Shown here one piece after another: positions 1-12,058 of a DNA stretch of 64,000 nt. This DNA comes from Schizophyllum amplum. Its lineage: Eukaryota; Basidiomycota; Agaricomycetes; Agaricales; Schizophyllaceae. The stretch is taken from positions 124,001-188,000 of the forward strand of contig VDMD01000027.1 in the NCBI GenBank assembly GCA_007026445.1, given 5' to 3'. The notes under the pieces were generated by a model. The model was not told the origin of the DNA. It worked only from the letters and a program-made list of their open reading frames with translations, and made no database searches. How positions within the stretch are numbered: position 1 is the first letter of the stretch; each line of letters opens with the position of its first letter. Position numbers and translations under genes: made by a program.

Positions 1-1176
1 ATCCACGCGAAAAGGACATGTCAGGGATAGATCGGTGGAAGTTGTGAAAGCCTATTTTTCAGAATGAAGACATGAGCACGACAGCGGTGCGGCCATTGAA
101 CGATAAGCGAAGAGCATGCGGGCCAGTTCCATGATGGGAACGTTGAACAAGTACTTAGTCCTGCAGGGAAACCTGTCCGAAGAAACAACGAAGATCGACA
201 GTCCGCGATTCAGATGAGCGCGTCGGAGCCCGACATATTTGGGGGACTGTCTGCCGTCACGCAGTCCAGTACGCAGTCGAGCAGCATCTGATGGAGACTG
301 AGCGCGAAGGAGCTGAGCTGGAGCACGGATCCGGGATGACTCCGCATTTTATGCGATGTGTATAGCCATGGGGACGCAACATATACATGAGCTGGGTCGG
401 CCGTCGATATGATACCTGTGTTACCTACGCATCGTGCTGAGCGGGAAGCACAATACGCGCAGGGTCATATCGATGCTGGCACAGCCGTAACCTGAGCACG
501 GCACCGTATGTCATGACTCCATTGCACAGGCATCACGGAGAAATAGACACTGGGAAGACATTGGCGAGGAGCACGGAGACGCAGGACATCGACGGCATTC
601 CATCACTTCGACTTGAAGCTTGAGAGTTCGAGGCAAGGCATGAATTGAACTGGCGTTACGGACGCGATCGGTCACATAGTAACGGGTCGTTACAGCTACG
701 GTCACTTACTCGGTTCAGTCACATATACACCTTGCTCCGCACTCCAGTCCCTTCGAATCTTGGGTCTTTTGCTGATGGATCACTGGGCGCTGGGCCCCTG
801 GCGAACCTGATATAACGGGGTGCTTTGGGAGGTCTCTTCTGATTGCTTCTCCCGCGAAAGACCTGCCCGCTCGCCACTCGACTTTTGGGTGTGCGGAACG
901 GCGTGGAAGTCATGAACAAGTGACCATCTCTCCATGTTGGATGGAAGTTCCTGCGCAGCGTGCATTGCAGGTGCATTGTATTCATCGACAGATCACTATG
1001 AACCGAACAAGGCACGCAGTCTTTGCCAAACAAAAGGCCGACCTGTCCCTACATGATATCAAGCTTCTCGGACATTGCTCAAAGCGGCCCCCGCCCGCCC
1101 GTGCTCAATCTATATTGCATTATTATTACGACAACTGATCGCTTGTGCTCCGCTATAGTGCCCGAGAGTTACAGGG
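1..1176. other. No gene recognised at the left edge
   Basis: Short open frames occur on both strands but none shows a recognisable domain, a consistent codon pattern or a plausible exon chain. The last part is pyrimidine-rich and leads into the TATA box and promoter of the methyltransferase gene that starts at 1268. The region could hold the end of a gene lying outside the window, but I see no support for this. Confidence 0.5.
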
Positions 1177-1186
1177 TATATATAAG
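1177..1186 (+). promoter_or_regulatory. TATA box of the CFA-synthase-like gene
   Basis: TATATATAAG lies about 80 bp before the ATG at 1268 and is followed by a C/T-rich stretch, a common fungal core-promoter arrangement. Confidence 0.6.
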
Positions 1187-1267
1187 GCTCGGCCTTACTC
1201 TGTTTTTCTGCCCACCCCCTCCCCATCCTACTCCTCGCTGTTTAAGGCGAACTAATTCACTTCCTCC

Positions 1268-3117
1268 ATGGCATCCTCAACCTCGCCCTGCGTCACCATG
1301 CCTGCTACGAAGAGCCTTCAGCCCCAGTCGCGTCTGGGACTGCTGTCTTCGCTGCCCAGCCCACGAGCTTTGCTCGTATCTCTTGGTACGTCGACCCCGT
1401 TCTCCTCGTAGACAGCACCGCTCATCATTCCTCTCAGCCCGCTCCTCCATCCTCTCCGTTCTCTCCGAAGCTATCAAAATCGGACACCTCACCATCGCCG
1501 ATGCGAGCGGCGACACGCAGTACGGTACCTTCGAGCCGGGCTGCAACGATGTACATCTTCGCGTCGTCGACGACACCTTTTGGTTGCGTCTCCTGACGTA
1601 CGTCTTCTTCCGTCCACATCTGCCCGTCCGATGCTGATTCTGCCTCGATGTACAGATCTGCCGATCTAGGATGTGAGCTTGCTTGCGCTGCCTTCAATTA
1701 CTGAAGAAGTCTCACGGAAGTTCCTTCCTTCAGTCAGCGAGGCCTATATGATCGGTGACATTGAGATCAACAGCCTTCAGGGCGCGATGAAGGTGAGCAG
1801 CCTTACGGCATATGACGGGTCATGCGCGCTGACAGGTCCCTATGTAGCTCTGGTTGGACAACCAGTCGTCTATGGAGGCGACGCTATCCTCCACGGTGTC
1901 GCGTATCTCATCAACACTATCCGCTTTCTACAACAATGTCCTTGGCCAGTCAAGATCCAACGCGCGCCTAAACGCGATCGCAAGCTACGACCAGTCTAAT
2001 GAGCTGTTCAAGGTGCCTGCTGCTCCTGCATTCCCTTTATGGACGTCGAAAGCTCATCATCTCCTCACCTCCCAGGCATTCCTCAGCAAGGAGATGATGT
2101 ACTCCTGCGCGCTCTGGGACGAAGCGGAGGGCGGCGTTCGCGGCGATCTCGTCTCCGGTCCCACGCCAGGCGATCTCGAAGCCGCCCAACGCCGTAAGAT
2201 CCACCACGTCCTGCGCTGCGCGCGCGTCCGGCCCGGCGACCGCATCCTCGAGTTTGGCAGCGGCTGGGGCGGCATGGCCATCGAGGCCGCGGGCACGTTC
2301 GGCTGCGAAGTCGACACGCTGACGCTCTCAAAGGAGCAGAAGGCGCTCGCGGAGGAGCGCGTGCGTGCTGCCGGCCTCGAGGGCCGCGTGCGCGTCCACC
2401 TGCTCGACTACCGTGAATCCCTGCGGAGTTCGAGCACGCCTTCGATGCCTTCGTCAGTATCGAGATGATCGAGGTGCGTGCCTATTTTGTTAAGGGTCCC
2501 GCCGCCTTCATTATGATCGATCCTGTTTGTAGCACGTCGGCGCGAAGCACTACGAGACGTACTTCAAGCTCGTCGACTTTGCGCTCAAGCCGCAGAACGC
2601 AACCGCGATAGTCACTTCGTCGACGTTCCCCGAGTGCAGGTACACCGGGTACCAGGCAGAGGACTTCATGCGTCGGTATATGTGGCCAAACTCCGCCCTC
2701 CCGAGCGCGACGGTGCTCATCAACGCCGCGAACGTTGCTTCGCAGGGGCGCTTTACCCTGCACGGGGTCGAGAACCACTCAGCACGTGAGTTCATATGTG
2801 CTCGCCTTGGTGTCCGATACTGATTCAACTTGCAGATACCCTCGCACGCTCCGCGAATGGGGCCGCCGCTTGGAGAAGAATCTTGTGCTGGACGAGGTTG
2901 CGAGGACATCCCCGATCTTACCTCGCCCGCGCAGTACGAGGTCTTCAAGCGCAAGTGGGAGTACCTCTTCGCGTACGCCGGCGCCGGCTTCGCCAAGGGG
3001 TACATAACGTGTCACATGCTGACCTTCATTCGCGGGGTATGTTCAACTCATCTGCGCTCTTCCGTTCCATCCGCTGACTGATGTTTGCAGAATGACTGCC
3101 CCGAGCCTTGTGATTGA
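1268..3117 (+). CDS. Cyclopropane-fatty-acyl-phospholipid synthase-like SAM methyltransferase
   Basis: Members of this family transfer a methyl or methylene group from S-adenosylmethionine to unsaturated acyl chains of phospholipids. Visible in order: an N-terminal segment (DASGDTQYGTFEPG), the conserved EAYMIGDIE block, the SAM-binding loop ILEFGSGWGGMA, the SIEMIEHVG block and a C-terminal LREWGRRLEKN / VFKRKWEYLFAY helix region. The start is the first ATG after the TATA box. Introns of about 55-65 nt begin near 1386, 1598, 1673, 1793, 2011 and 2473, with further ones near 2789 and 3037. The last exon reads NDCPEPCD then stop. The reading frame slips by one missing base near 2415 (between the SAM loop and EFEHAFDAF) and again in about 2840-2930, so the gene as given does not translate through. 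I judge these to be assembly deletions rather than decay. Family assignment is firm; the exact substrate is not. Confidence 0.85.
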
Positions 3118-3398
3118 GCGGCACCCGATTCTTGCAGATTGAATGTAACACTTCGTATTCCTCCAACTCCTTAGATGCTCTTTGTGTCCTGCGTCGGCCG
3201 TATGCCGTCGTACACTGTACTACTTTCAGCGCTACACCTTAATTGCAGCGACCTTACTTTCCTCCTAGATAGGCATATACATATACTCCCTTGTCTATAA
3301 TCGAAGACAATTCAATGGATTCATCTTTTATTCAGCTTCTTCTGTGTGCTAGTACTACTTATCCACACCAGTACGTCGCCGACACTAGCAGTACCTCT

Positions 3399-6066
3399 TC
3401 ACAGCACCGTGGACTCATCCGCATTCAAGATGAGCGTCGCGAAGAACAGCATCTCCTCCACATAGGCATCCAGTTCGAGGACTGTAACGCGTGTCAGCCT
3501 TTCAAGACCCACAACAACAACAGGTCCCCAGTTCCCCGACTTACATCATTGACGGTATGCACCCCATTGACCCTGCCCACCGGCGTGCCCTTGTGGTTGT
3601 AGCGGAAGATATGCGGCGTAAGGTCCCAGTAGTACTTCGTGTCCGTGTTCCCGGACGACATGCCCGGCGCGACGATGATGTTATCGTTGCCCTCCAGGTT
3701 GTGGTGTGCATTGTACGTCGCCTTGATGGTCCCGTGGAGGAAGCGGTACGGGTCGGCATCTGCTGAGAGGTGAGCCTGTGGGATCTCCCAAGACGCCACA
3801 GTACGCACCCTCTCCGTACAGCGGGGTCACAGGCGCGGGGTTCAAGCTGTGATTAAAGGCCGCTTCGAGGACGAGTTTCCCGCTCGAGGGCGCGTCCGCT
3901 TCCGAGACAAGGGTGCCGAACGCCTCGAAGGTGAGGTTGAACTGCTCCGCGAGGGCCTTGACAGTCGCCGTGTCGTGCGCCATGGTCTCGGCGACGGAGC
4001 TGGGCATTTATTTGCATGAGCACCGTGCAAGCGGTCACGATAATATGGCGAGAGGACCGACCTCGTGATCGAAATCCGGTGGTTTATAATCGCCCAGGCC
4101 TCCTCCGGGAGCGCGTTCGACTTGACGCCGCCGTTGATCATGTCTGCTGCCTGTAAGGACGTCGCATCAGCTGCCTGTGCACAGTGTATAGCGCGAGTAG
4201 AGTCTCGCTCACCTGAGTCGTAGTGATGATAGAGTGCATCTTCTTGTCCTTGAAGAAGAAATCCTCCACCTTCTGCAGCGCGCCGGGGCTGGTCGCGCTA
4301 GCCAAGATGGCGTCGCGAAGGTCCTCTGGGAGACCGGGGGCATGCTCCGCATGGCATTGGTGAGTGAGATAGACGGGTTGTTGCGGGTCTGACGAGGTTT
4401 GAGTCAACATTAGGGCGAAGGCGACAAGCTGGCGGAGAATTGTGGGACGAAACACTCACCAGACGGACGTCGTACGGGTTGTTCTCGTACTCGACCAGGA
4501 GGCGCGCGAGGATGCCGATGGTGGTGTGCGCAGGGGCACGCTCGAATGACCTAGACATATTCGCGTCAGCGTGCGCATTTGTCGACGTCCGCAGCAAAAC
4601 ACTTACCGCCAGGGGAGTGTACCTCGACCTTCGTGTCCATGTAACCCTTCTCCGCGATGCCCGGGGTTCTACAGGACGTCAAGGACGTTCATCCACATAC
4701 CCCATGATGCCACTCACGCCACAACAGTCCCATACTCCTCCGAGTAACCTCCTAGGGTGACCGTCAGCATCGAGGTATATTGTCACGAAGTCGCTATCAC
4801 TCGCCTCCCTCGTCGACAACCATCGCGAACGCGTTCTTGCCGAACGTCTTCAGGAGGTAGGCGCCAGGGCAGAAGCTCCCTGTAAGAAGGTGGCGTAGGA
4901 TATGCGCTTAACACTCGGCCACCGGATGAACTTGCGCAAGAGTCGCATATATGCGACTGCTTGGAGCGCATATGCATCCGAAGACGCTCACAGTAGCCCG
5001 CAGAACGCGTACTCCATAAAGAATATGTGCACTCACATGCGTTCCACTGGCCTCCTCGTCGAAGCCAAAGGCCAGCACGATCCCGCGTGTGGGCATGTAC
5101 TCCTTCTTAATCAGCGTCTCGAGGATGTTCATGATGCTGATGAGCCCGCTCTTGTCGTCGCTGGCGCCGCGGCCCCAGATGCGCTCGCCGTCGAAGTACC
5201 CGGAGTATGGCGGATGCTCCCATGTGGGGACGGTGCTCGGGAGGACGGGGACGACGTCTAGGGTGAAGTTAGAGTTGTTGCGAATAGAATGGCTGTGGAG
5301 TGAGGAGATCATGATCGTGAGGAGAAGGATGGTGGTGACGAGGGCGGAGGATGATGGGAAGGGATGGCAATTCACGCACCCTGATGTGCGGTGAGGAGGA
5401 TGGGCTTCAAGGACGGGTCCGTGCCGGGCCAGGAGTAACGAGGCCGAACGTGTTGACCTTCGTGAGGGACATGGTGGAGTGCCTGCGCCAAAGTCATCAT
5501 AAGTGGTCCGCGCGCTCATCGTAGGGACACGTACACCAAGGGGTACGACTTCAACAAATAGTCGTGGAACTCATAGAAGATATCCCACCGCGAATCCTCC
5601 CCAGGCTCGCCCATCGCGTCGAAGACCTCCGTCCTACAAGTATACTCGTGTCAGCGTTCGCGCACCATACACAGTAGACGACCGACGCACGGAATCTGTA
5701 TGGCGCCCCGCATCCAGTCAAGCGCCTTGTTCTGGAACGCCTCCGTGCCCAGCTCCGCGGCAATCTCCTCCCAAAGGTCCTTGTTCGCGACAGGGTAGAG
5801 GATGTCTGCCTGAGGACAGAGCGGCGCGTGCGCCACCGGACGCCCGATCATGCTGCGCGCCTGTCGAGCAGGTCGTCCGCGCTCTCGTACATGCTGAACC
5901 CATCGAAGGCGTCAGAATACGCGACCTTGAGCGCGTATCTCAGTCCCCCGAGACCCAGCGCGGTGTAGATCAGCGCCTTCTTCCACTGCGCGGTCTTGGG
6001 CGGTGGGGTCGGCGCGAGGGTCGGCAGCGACGACGCGTCGAATTGCTGCTTCTTCTCCATCGTCAT
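3399..6066 (-). CDS. M20 family carboxypeptidase (vacuolar CPS1-like)
   Basis: Zinc metallopeptidase of the Gly-Xaa carboxypeptidase (CPS1) group of M20, which in yeast trims peptides in the vacuole. The N terminus has a single hydrophobic segment (ALIYTALGLGGL), fitting a type II membrane anchor that delivers it to the vacuole. Conserved blocks follow: MGEPGEDSRWDIFYEFHDYL, the metal-ligand motif TAHQ-DVVPV split by an intron near 5250-5390, GRGASDDKSGL with the bridging aspartate, and FDEEASG with the catalytic and metal-binding glutamates. The C-terminal exon ends ILNADESTVL, typical of the group. Start is the ATG at 6066; an in-frame ATG at 6060 is equally possible. At least two one-base slips (near 5850 and near 5430) interrupt the frame. 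It stands tail to tail with the methyltransferase gene, about 280 bp apart. Confidence 0.88.
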
Positions 6067-6561
6067 TCGGATTCCTCAGAACAAGATGCAAAGGGATGAG
6101 AGACTCCGACAGCGCAATCCAACGCGCCCTCGCATATATAGTGTCGAGTACACACGCTGAAGACCGATAAGCTGGCCGTGGCTTTAGTCCGCCTGCATGA
6201 TAACAGCGATAGGTTTCCCAGCGTCAATCCGTTCTCCCATGATCGCAAGAGTGCAGAGATGGAGGGTTTGAGCAAACAATAGATGATGGGGCGTAACAAG
6301 CGACGGGTATGGTGAGGGTCATGAGGGAGTCCAGAGCAAGCTCGCCCACGGCATCAACGTCGCAACTGTGCAAGTCTGAGTAGGAACTTGAGAGAACAGA
6401 ATTGTGCCCTACATAGTTGACCTTGCAGCGTACATTGACAACGGCAAACGCGCAGACTGAGATAGAGTGACACACGGGCTCCCGGATACGCCATAGTATT
6501 CGGATTCCGTGATTTTTCCCTGAGATACAAGTATAAGTACACCATTGTACATACACGCCCT
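6067..6561. other. Intergenic, nothing recognised
   Basis: This stretch lies between the 5' end of the carboxypeptidase gene and the 3' end of the ribonuclease gene, both on the minus strand. No coding signal or repeat was seen. Confidence 0.5.
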
Positions 6562-7100
6562 CTAGTCTCCAGAGCACGAGACGAAGTTGTTTCCCGACGC
6601 GCCAGTGTGGGTAACGACGCTGCAGAGGTTATGATCAGCCGCAATAGCATCGCTGTATGAACAGTACTCACGCGCAGTAGACACCGTTGTCCGAAAAGAT
6701 GACACGGTCCGCACCAGGCGAGCTGCCTGTGTACAGACTGCCCGACGAGAGTATCGGGAACTTCGCTAGGGTGAGTACGATTTACAGCGGCCCAGGATCC
6801 AATAGACGTACCTCGTTATAGTCCGACTCGCCCGTGCACCACATCTTGAGGCCCTCGTAGTTGTTGAATCTACATTCGACGACAGTCAGTGCGGAACCTG
6901 CGCTCACAGCGCCCTACGTACGTGTGGGGGTACGAGTTCGACCCCACGGGGTTGTCCTCGTACTTGATGCCCTGCGCGACGGCGGCCTTCACCTGGCTGA
7001 GCGAGTACTTGTGGCTCCCGCAGGTAACCGTTCCAGACGGCCACGCGCGAGGAATGACAGACGCGGACGCGACGGCGGCGAGGGCGAACAGGACAAGCAT
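6562..7100 (-). CDS. Secreted guanyl-specific ribonuclease (RNase T1/N1 family)
   Basis: Small extracellular RNase that cleaves single-stranded RNA after guanosine; fungi use such enzymes for scavenging and possibly defence. The first residues form a signal peptide ([14 protein letters not shown]). The mature part shows CGSHKYSL, the histidine-containing block [13 protein letters not shown], the catalytic glutamate in YNEFPIL, the arginine in GADRVIFS, and the second catalytic histidine in [15 protein letters not shown]. These match the T1 residues usually numbered His40, Glu58, Arg77 and His92. Cysteines near both ends fit the family disulphide. Introns of about 50-60 nt lie near 6870-6920, 6770-6810 and 6620-6670. 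The start is the only ATG before the signal peptide. The product is about 130 residues before processing, the usual size. No frame slip was found. Confidence 0.9.
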
Positions 7101-7166
7101 CGCGATATGTGGCCGGGGAGGGAGCTAAGCTGCTGAGGGCTGCTGAGAGGTGGTGGACGCGGTGAC

Positions 7167-7175
7167 CTTTATAGG
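7167..7175 (-). promoter_or_regulatory. TATA box of the T1-type ribonuclease gene
   Basis: Read on the minus strand this is CTATAAAGG, about 70 bp upstream of the ATG at 7100, the same spacing as other TATA boxes in the window. Confidence 0.55.
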
Positions 7176-8475
7176 CGGTCAGATACTCGGATGAGCATCG
7201 TGCTCGAGATAAGGAACGTGCGCGTGGTTGCCAGAGCATACGGGCTTCAGTACCTAGACGTGCGTATGGCAGGCGAGCATGAGGTCGATCCATTTAGCGC
7301 GGAGGTCGTCGCCAAGAGCTCCCCGTAGTATTTACGGAGACGAGGTATTGGAGAGGTCGCGCGTTCATTAGTATCAGGGAAAGTACAGCGCAAAAACCCC
7401 CTAGAGTTATGGCGTGAGGAGGTAGCAGCCCAAGTATCCCTATTGAGGGCCACATACCCGACGGTGGAGGGTCGGCTAGAGGGACGAAGGCCAAGTTGCA
7501 GATATGGCGATATGGGATTCCTCCGGACAAAATCACAGGTCATATTTTGCATGGTCGCGAAGCGCGAGTCCCGGATGGTTCGAGTTGCCCTGGCCGTGTG
7601 GCCCTTGTCGAAGCTATCGAGTCGTATCGCTAGCGCGTGCTTTCAATCAACACCATGGCCATTGTCCTTCGTAGAAGCTAGACAGCGACTAGAAGACAGA
7701 TAGCTTGGTGCGAGTTGCGCATGGAAGTCAGGGACATACTGAGGCGCTTATAGAGGCCTGTGAGAGCAAGTCCGGTACATGAGCTACACCCGAGCTGGAT
7801 AACTCGCCACCAGGAGGGACAACGACACGTTCAGCAGATGCGGACATGGTGGTTTGCGAATGAATGTGGGCGTCCATCGGCAGTTTCCGGACTTTCCACG
7901 ATTCGAGAAGTCAACGTCACAAGCGTCACATAAACTTTGCACAAATATTTGTCTTCTAATCACTGTCACCGCCAAACAACTCTATACATCCCGTTATCGG
8001 CGCAAACAACCTCCTCGTCCCTCCTTGTCCCAAACTTCCATGTCGCTCAAGTGTCGTTGCCAGTCGCTGGGCTTGACGACCATTCGACCGGTGGCGCCGC
8101 GCCCCAGGTGTTACGTCACAAGGTCGATCACGCGCGATGTCATCCAGTTTGACCTTCCGGCAGCCTTTCGGAACCGGGCTCCGAGATCCCGGAATCCCCA
8201 AAGTCGCCGAATTCCGAGTTCCTTCGACTGGAAGCCACTCTATCCATGCTACATACACTCCTGCCATCGGCGAGAGGTCATGTCGGCTGCCCGTGGGGAG
8301 ACCGCCATCGAAAAATAAACAGAAGAGAACGAAGAACGTGGCCCTGGAAGGCGCGTAATCGGCTCCACTCCGAGGTCTGCCCCAAAGTTTTGGACATGCG
8401 GTTGATATAAACGCTGGGGCGCGGGGCAGGAAGACATCCCCCTCCCTTCCTTCCCCCATCCCCCCTTCCTCCGCC
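7176..8475. other. Intergenic, shared upstream region of ribonuclease and desaturase genes
   Basis: No gene was recognised in this 1.3 kb between the divergent ribonuclease and desaturase genes. The final 60 bp before the desaturase ATG are C/T-rich, and GATATAAACG near 8403 could be the desaturase TATA element. The region presumably contains the promoters of both genes. Confidence 0.45.
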
Positions 8476-9994
8476 ATGTCTGACGTTGGCGTGAAAATGC
8501 GTACGACGGACGAGCCCTCCGACCTGAACATCCCGGACAACTATGTCCAGCACACCCTCAAGACGGTGAAGGCGCTCCCGCCTGTCACTTGGTCGAACCT
8601 CTTACAGAACCTCAACTGGATCAGTCTCGGCCTCCTGACGGCGACGCCGCTCATCGGCATCTGGGGAATGTTTACGACACCGCTGCGATGGGAGACGGCT
8701 GTGTTCTCGGTGTTTTGGTACTTTGTGACTGGTCTGGGTATGTGGCGCGCATCTGCTTGGACTGCAGGGAGCTGATTGAGCGCAGGGATCACGGCCGGGT
8801 ACCATCGCCTCTGGGCGCACCGCTCGTATAACGCATCATTGACGCTGCAGTACGTTCTCGCAATTGCGGGTGCAGGTGCGGCCGAGGGTAGCATCAAGTG
8901 GTGGAGCCGTGGCCACCGCGCCCACCATCGCTACACTGACACCGATCTCGACCCGTACAATGCTCACAAGGGTGCGTCTACATTAGCTATGCATAGCCAG
9001 CCTTTCTGACTCCCTCTAGGCTTCTGGTACTCACACATTGGCTGGATGCTCGTCAAGCCCCGCCGCAAGCCCGGCGTCGCTGACATCTCCGACCTGTCGA
9101 AGAACCCTGTCGTGCGCTTCCAGCACGAGCACTACGTCAAGCTCATGACCTTCATGGCCTTCATTTTCCCGACAATCGTTGCCTGGCTGGGCTGGGGCGA
9201 CGCGCGCGGCGGCTACATCTACGCCGGCGTCATCCGCCTCGTCTTCGTCCACCACTCCACGTTCTGCGTCAACTCGCTCGCGCACTGGCTGGGCGAGACG
9301 CCGTTCGACGACAAGCACACCCCCCGCGACCACTTCATCACTGCGCTCGCGACCATCGGCGAGGGCTACACAACTTCCACCACCAGTTCCCGATGGACTA
9401 CCGGAACGCGATCAAGTGGTACCAGTACGACCCGACGAAGTGGTTCATCTCGACGTGCAACACTCTCGGGATGGCCACGCACCTCAAAGTTTTCCCCGAC
9501 AACGAGGTCCGCAAGGGCCAGCTCACGATGCAGCTCAAGAAGCTTCGTGCTACGCAGGAGAAGCTGTCCTGGCCGTCGGACAGCAACGACTTGCCCGTCA
9601 TCTCGTGGGAGAGCTGTGAGTAATCTCCCTCTGGGTTCGAAATCCAGCTAACACCTCTTTAGTCCAGGAGCAGGCCGCCAAGCGCCCCCTCATCCTCATC
9701 TCGGGCTTCATACACGATGTCTCGACATTCATCGAGGAGCACCCCGGTGGCGCGCACCTGATCATCAAGTTCATCGGCAAGGACGCGACCACTGCGTTCT
9801 TCGGCGGTGTCTACGACCACAGCAACGCGGCGCACAACCTGCTCGCGATGAAGCGCGTCGGCGTGCTGCACGGTGGTCACCCGCACATCAACGACCTCTA
9901 CGACGAGAAGAAGATCCCGCCCTCTCAGCGCTTGAAGATCGCTCGTTATAACGAGCTCAGCTCGAGCGGTAGTGCCAGCGAGGCTGGATACTGA
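8476..9994 (+). CDS. Delta-9 acyl-CoA desaturase with C-terminal cytochrome b5 domain (OLE1-like)
   Basis: Introduces the first double bond into stearoyl- and palmitoyl-CoA in the endoplasmic reticulum. The N-terminal part has membrane spans ([33 protein letters not shown]). The histidine boxes are HRLWAH and HRAHHRYTD. The third box should read HNFHH but falls at a one-base deletion near 9369, after GEGY. Restoring the frame continues directly into [19 protein letters not shown]. The C terminus is a cytochrome b5 domain with the haem motif EEHPGG and a second histidine in YDHSNAAHN. Introns lie near 8738-8785, 8971-9019 and 9617-9661. Family and domain order are typical of fungal OLE1. Because OLE1 activity is essential in yeasts, the slip is probably a sequence error unless another copy exists elsewhere. 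Confidence 0.92.
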
Positions 9995-10177
9995 ACGTCG
10001 TCGTTGCGGTTGATGGTGGGGGCGGGCGTGTGTTATCATGGACGATTGGTGGCCTCTTGTAGGCTTGGGCTCAGTAGATGCCGATAGTCGACACGCATTG
10101 CATGGTTCATTAGACTGTATTTCGTAGAACACGATATGCATTTCACGAAGGTTTATCACTATCTCCCTTTGTCTTGC

Positions 10178-10481
10178 TCAGCCTCCAAGCTCCTCCAAGT
10201 CCTCTTGGAGATGTGTCTTCAACTTCTTGATGATGGAATGAAAGAAGTATGGCGAAGCGTAAGTAACAACTTTCGCATTCGCTCTATCGTCACTGTTAAC
10301 GCGACGTATCGTTGACATTACATGCTCTTTCTGGATCCTGAGCTCCTCAACGCAGAACATACGCGGCTTACAGCTAGCTTACCGAGGCCGTCAAGCTGCA
10401 CCATAAAAGGAAATTCGCTGACGCGAAAGCGCCCACGATGTTCGAGAAATTGCTTACAGGCACTTTGTCACCGACTTTCAT
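10178..10481 (-). CDS. Possible small gene, unrecognised
   Basis: A minus-strand chain of short exons is possible: MKVGDKVP, an intron, then a short piece ending EELRIQKEH, an intron, and a highly charged end KKLKTHLQEDLEELGG before the stop. The charged, lysine/glutamate-rich end is unlike the surrounding non-coding DNA, and the GT/AG borders are plausible. No family was recognised and the product would be very short. It may equally be chance or a remnant of a longer gene. Confidence 0.22.
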
Positions 10482-10667
10482 GAGACATGCACGCGAACTT
10501 CCAAGGACGGACGTTTCTTCCCAGCGGAGGCGGAACCTTTGCCAATAAAAGCGGACTTGGAAGCGATCTGGACCCCACCGCACTTTTTCTCCTTTCCCCC
10601 TATCGTCTCTTGTGGACGTAGCCTATCCTCCCTACTCGCTTCAAGACCCTATATACCTCTCGACGCT

Positions 10668-11646
10668 ATGGGTTTCCTATGCTGCGGTAGCAAGTCGCAG
10701 GGGAAGAATTTTGCGGACGACGCGGCGGCGTCTAAGCAGACGAAGCCGGCCGACAGCGAGAAGGCGGCGGCGCCTGCGTCCACCCCCTCTACCTCTGTAG
10801 CCGCGGAGACTGCCAAACCGACACCCTCGTCGCCCAAGATTGCCATTGTGATCTACTCCATGTACGGGCACATTGCGAAGAGTGCGTTCCCTATCTTTGC
10901 TTTTTTGTTGACGGCGACTGACCTGTCTGCAGTGGCTGAGGCCGTCAAGTCCGGCGTGGAGTCCTCAGGGGGCACGGCGACGATCTTCCAGTACGTGGAT
11001 ACCTTCCGGTCTATGTTCGCGTGCTTATAGTTATGTAGGATCCCCGAGACGTTGCCAGAGAACGTGCTCGAGATGATGCACGCGCCGCCCAAGCCCGACT
11101 ACCCCATTATCGACGCCGCCACCCTCGCCACCTACGACGCATTCCTCTTCGGCATCCCGACGCGCTACGGCAACTTCCCGGGCCAATGGAAGGTGCGTGG
11201 GCTGCCGACCCACATTCACATAACGCATTGAATCTGACTTTGACGCTACGCAGGCTTTCTGGGACACGACTGGTGGACTCTGGGCAAGCGGCGGGCTCGC
11301 CGGCAAGTTTGTCAGCGTCTTCGTCTCGACGGGCACCCCGGGCGGCGGGCAGGAGATCACCGTCCAGAACACGATGTCGACGTTCGTGCACCATGGCATG
11401 ATGTTCATTCCCCTCGGCTACGCACGAACGTTCGCGCAGCTCACGAACCTGGATGAGGTTCACGGTGGTACGTCGGCTTGTGTCAGTCTATCATACTCTC
11501 TACTAACAGTCGCACGCAGGCTCCCTTGGGGCGCTGGTACCTACGCCGGTGCCGACGGCTCACGCCAGCCCTCGGCCCTCGAGCTCGAGATTGCCACTAT
11601 CCAGGGCAAGCAGTTCTGGGACATCACCTCCAAGTACAAGTTCTGA
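10668..11646 (+). CDS. WrbA-like NAD(P)H:quinone oxidoreductase (flavodoxin fold)
   Basis: FMN-dependent two-electron quinone reductase of the WrbA/type IV family, which in wood-decay fungi helps recycle quinones from lignin breakdown. After a low-complexity Ala/Pro/Lys linker of about 55 residues comes the flavodoxin core: [14 protein letters not shown] (FMN phosphate loop), [60 protein letters not shown], and the C-terminal [12 protein letters not shown] block. Introns lie near 10880-10932, 10991-11039, 11192-11253 and 11468-11519. The N terminus is MGFLCCGSK, with glycine at position 2 and two cysteines, suggesting lipid attachment (myristate and palmitate) and hence membrane targeting; this part is inference. 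The frame is intact throughout. Confidence 0.9.
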
Positions 11647-11992
11647 TTGACGAGGCAACCTTACTTCCGACCTTCAACTTTACTTGATCTTCCCCTGACG
11701 CATACCTCCACGAAAGAAGGACGGACGAGACGTGACGCAAAACTAATATACGATTCCCCTTTGTAATTCTGGCATGAATATGCATGTTGCCTGCTTTATG
11801 TACCCGGAGCTCAGTTGTGTTGGCCGTTGCTGCCTACGAGGGAGTTAGCCTACGAGGCACCCTCGCGACTCGGACCGATATCGATGCTGCTCGTCTCAAG
11901 GTACGTTGCTCTCTGAATGACGAGGCTCGGCCACTCACTCGAACCCGACGTCGCCTGCAGCCACTCGGTGATCTGCTCCATAGCGCCGCATC
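11647..11992. other. Intergenic, nothing recognised
   Basis: Downstream region of the WrbA-like gene. I found no coding pattern. A long open frame on the opposite strand that continues into the GH45 gene is an antisense artefact. Confidence 0.5.
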
Positions 11993-12058
11993 TTCGGGCC
12001 TCTTCTCATGACTTTTCGGGCCTCTTCTCATGACTCTCTTCGGGCCTCTTCTCATGAC
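11993..12058 (+). repeat. Three perfect copies of a 20-bp direct repeat upstream of the endoglucanase
   Basis: The unit TTCGGGCCTCTTCTCATGAC occurs at 11993-12012, 12015-12034 and 12039-12058, separated by 2 and 4 bases. It lies about 360-430 bp upstream of the GH45 start codon and about 290-360 bp upstream of its TATA box. The close spacing fits a clustered transcription-factor site or a recent slippage duplication. Confidence 0.85.
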
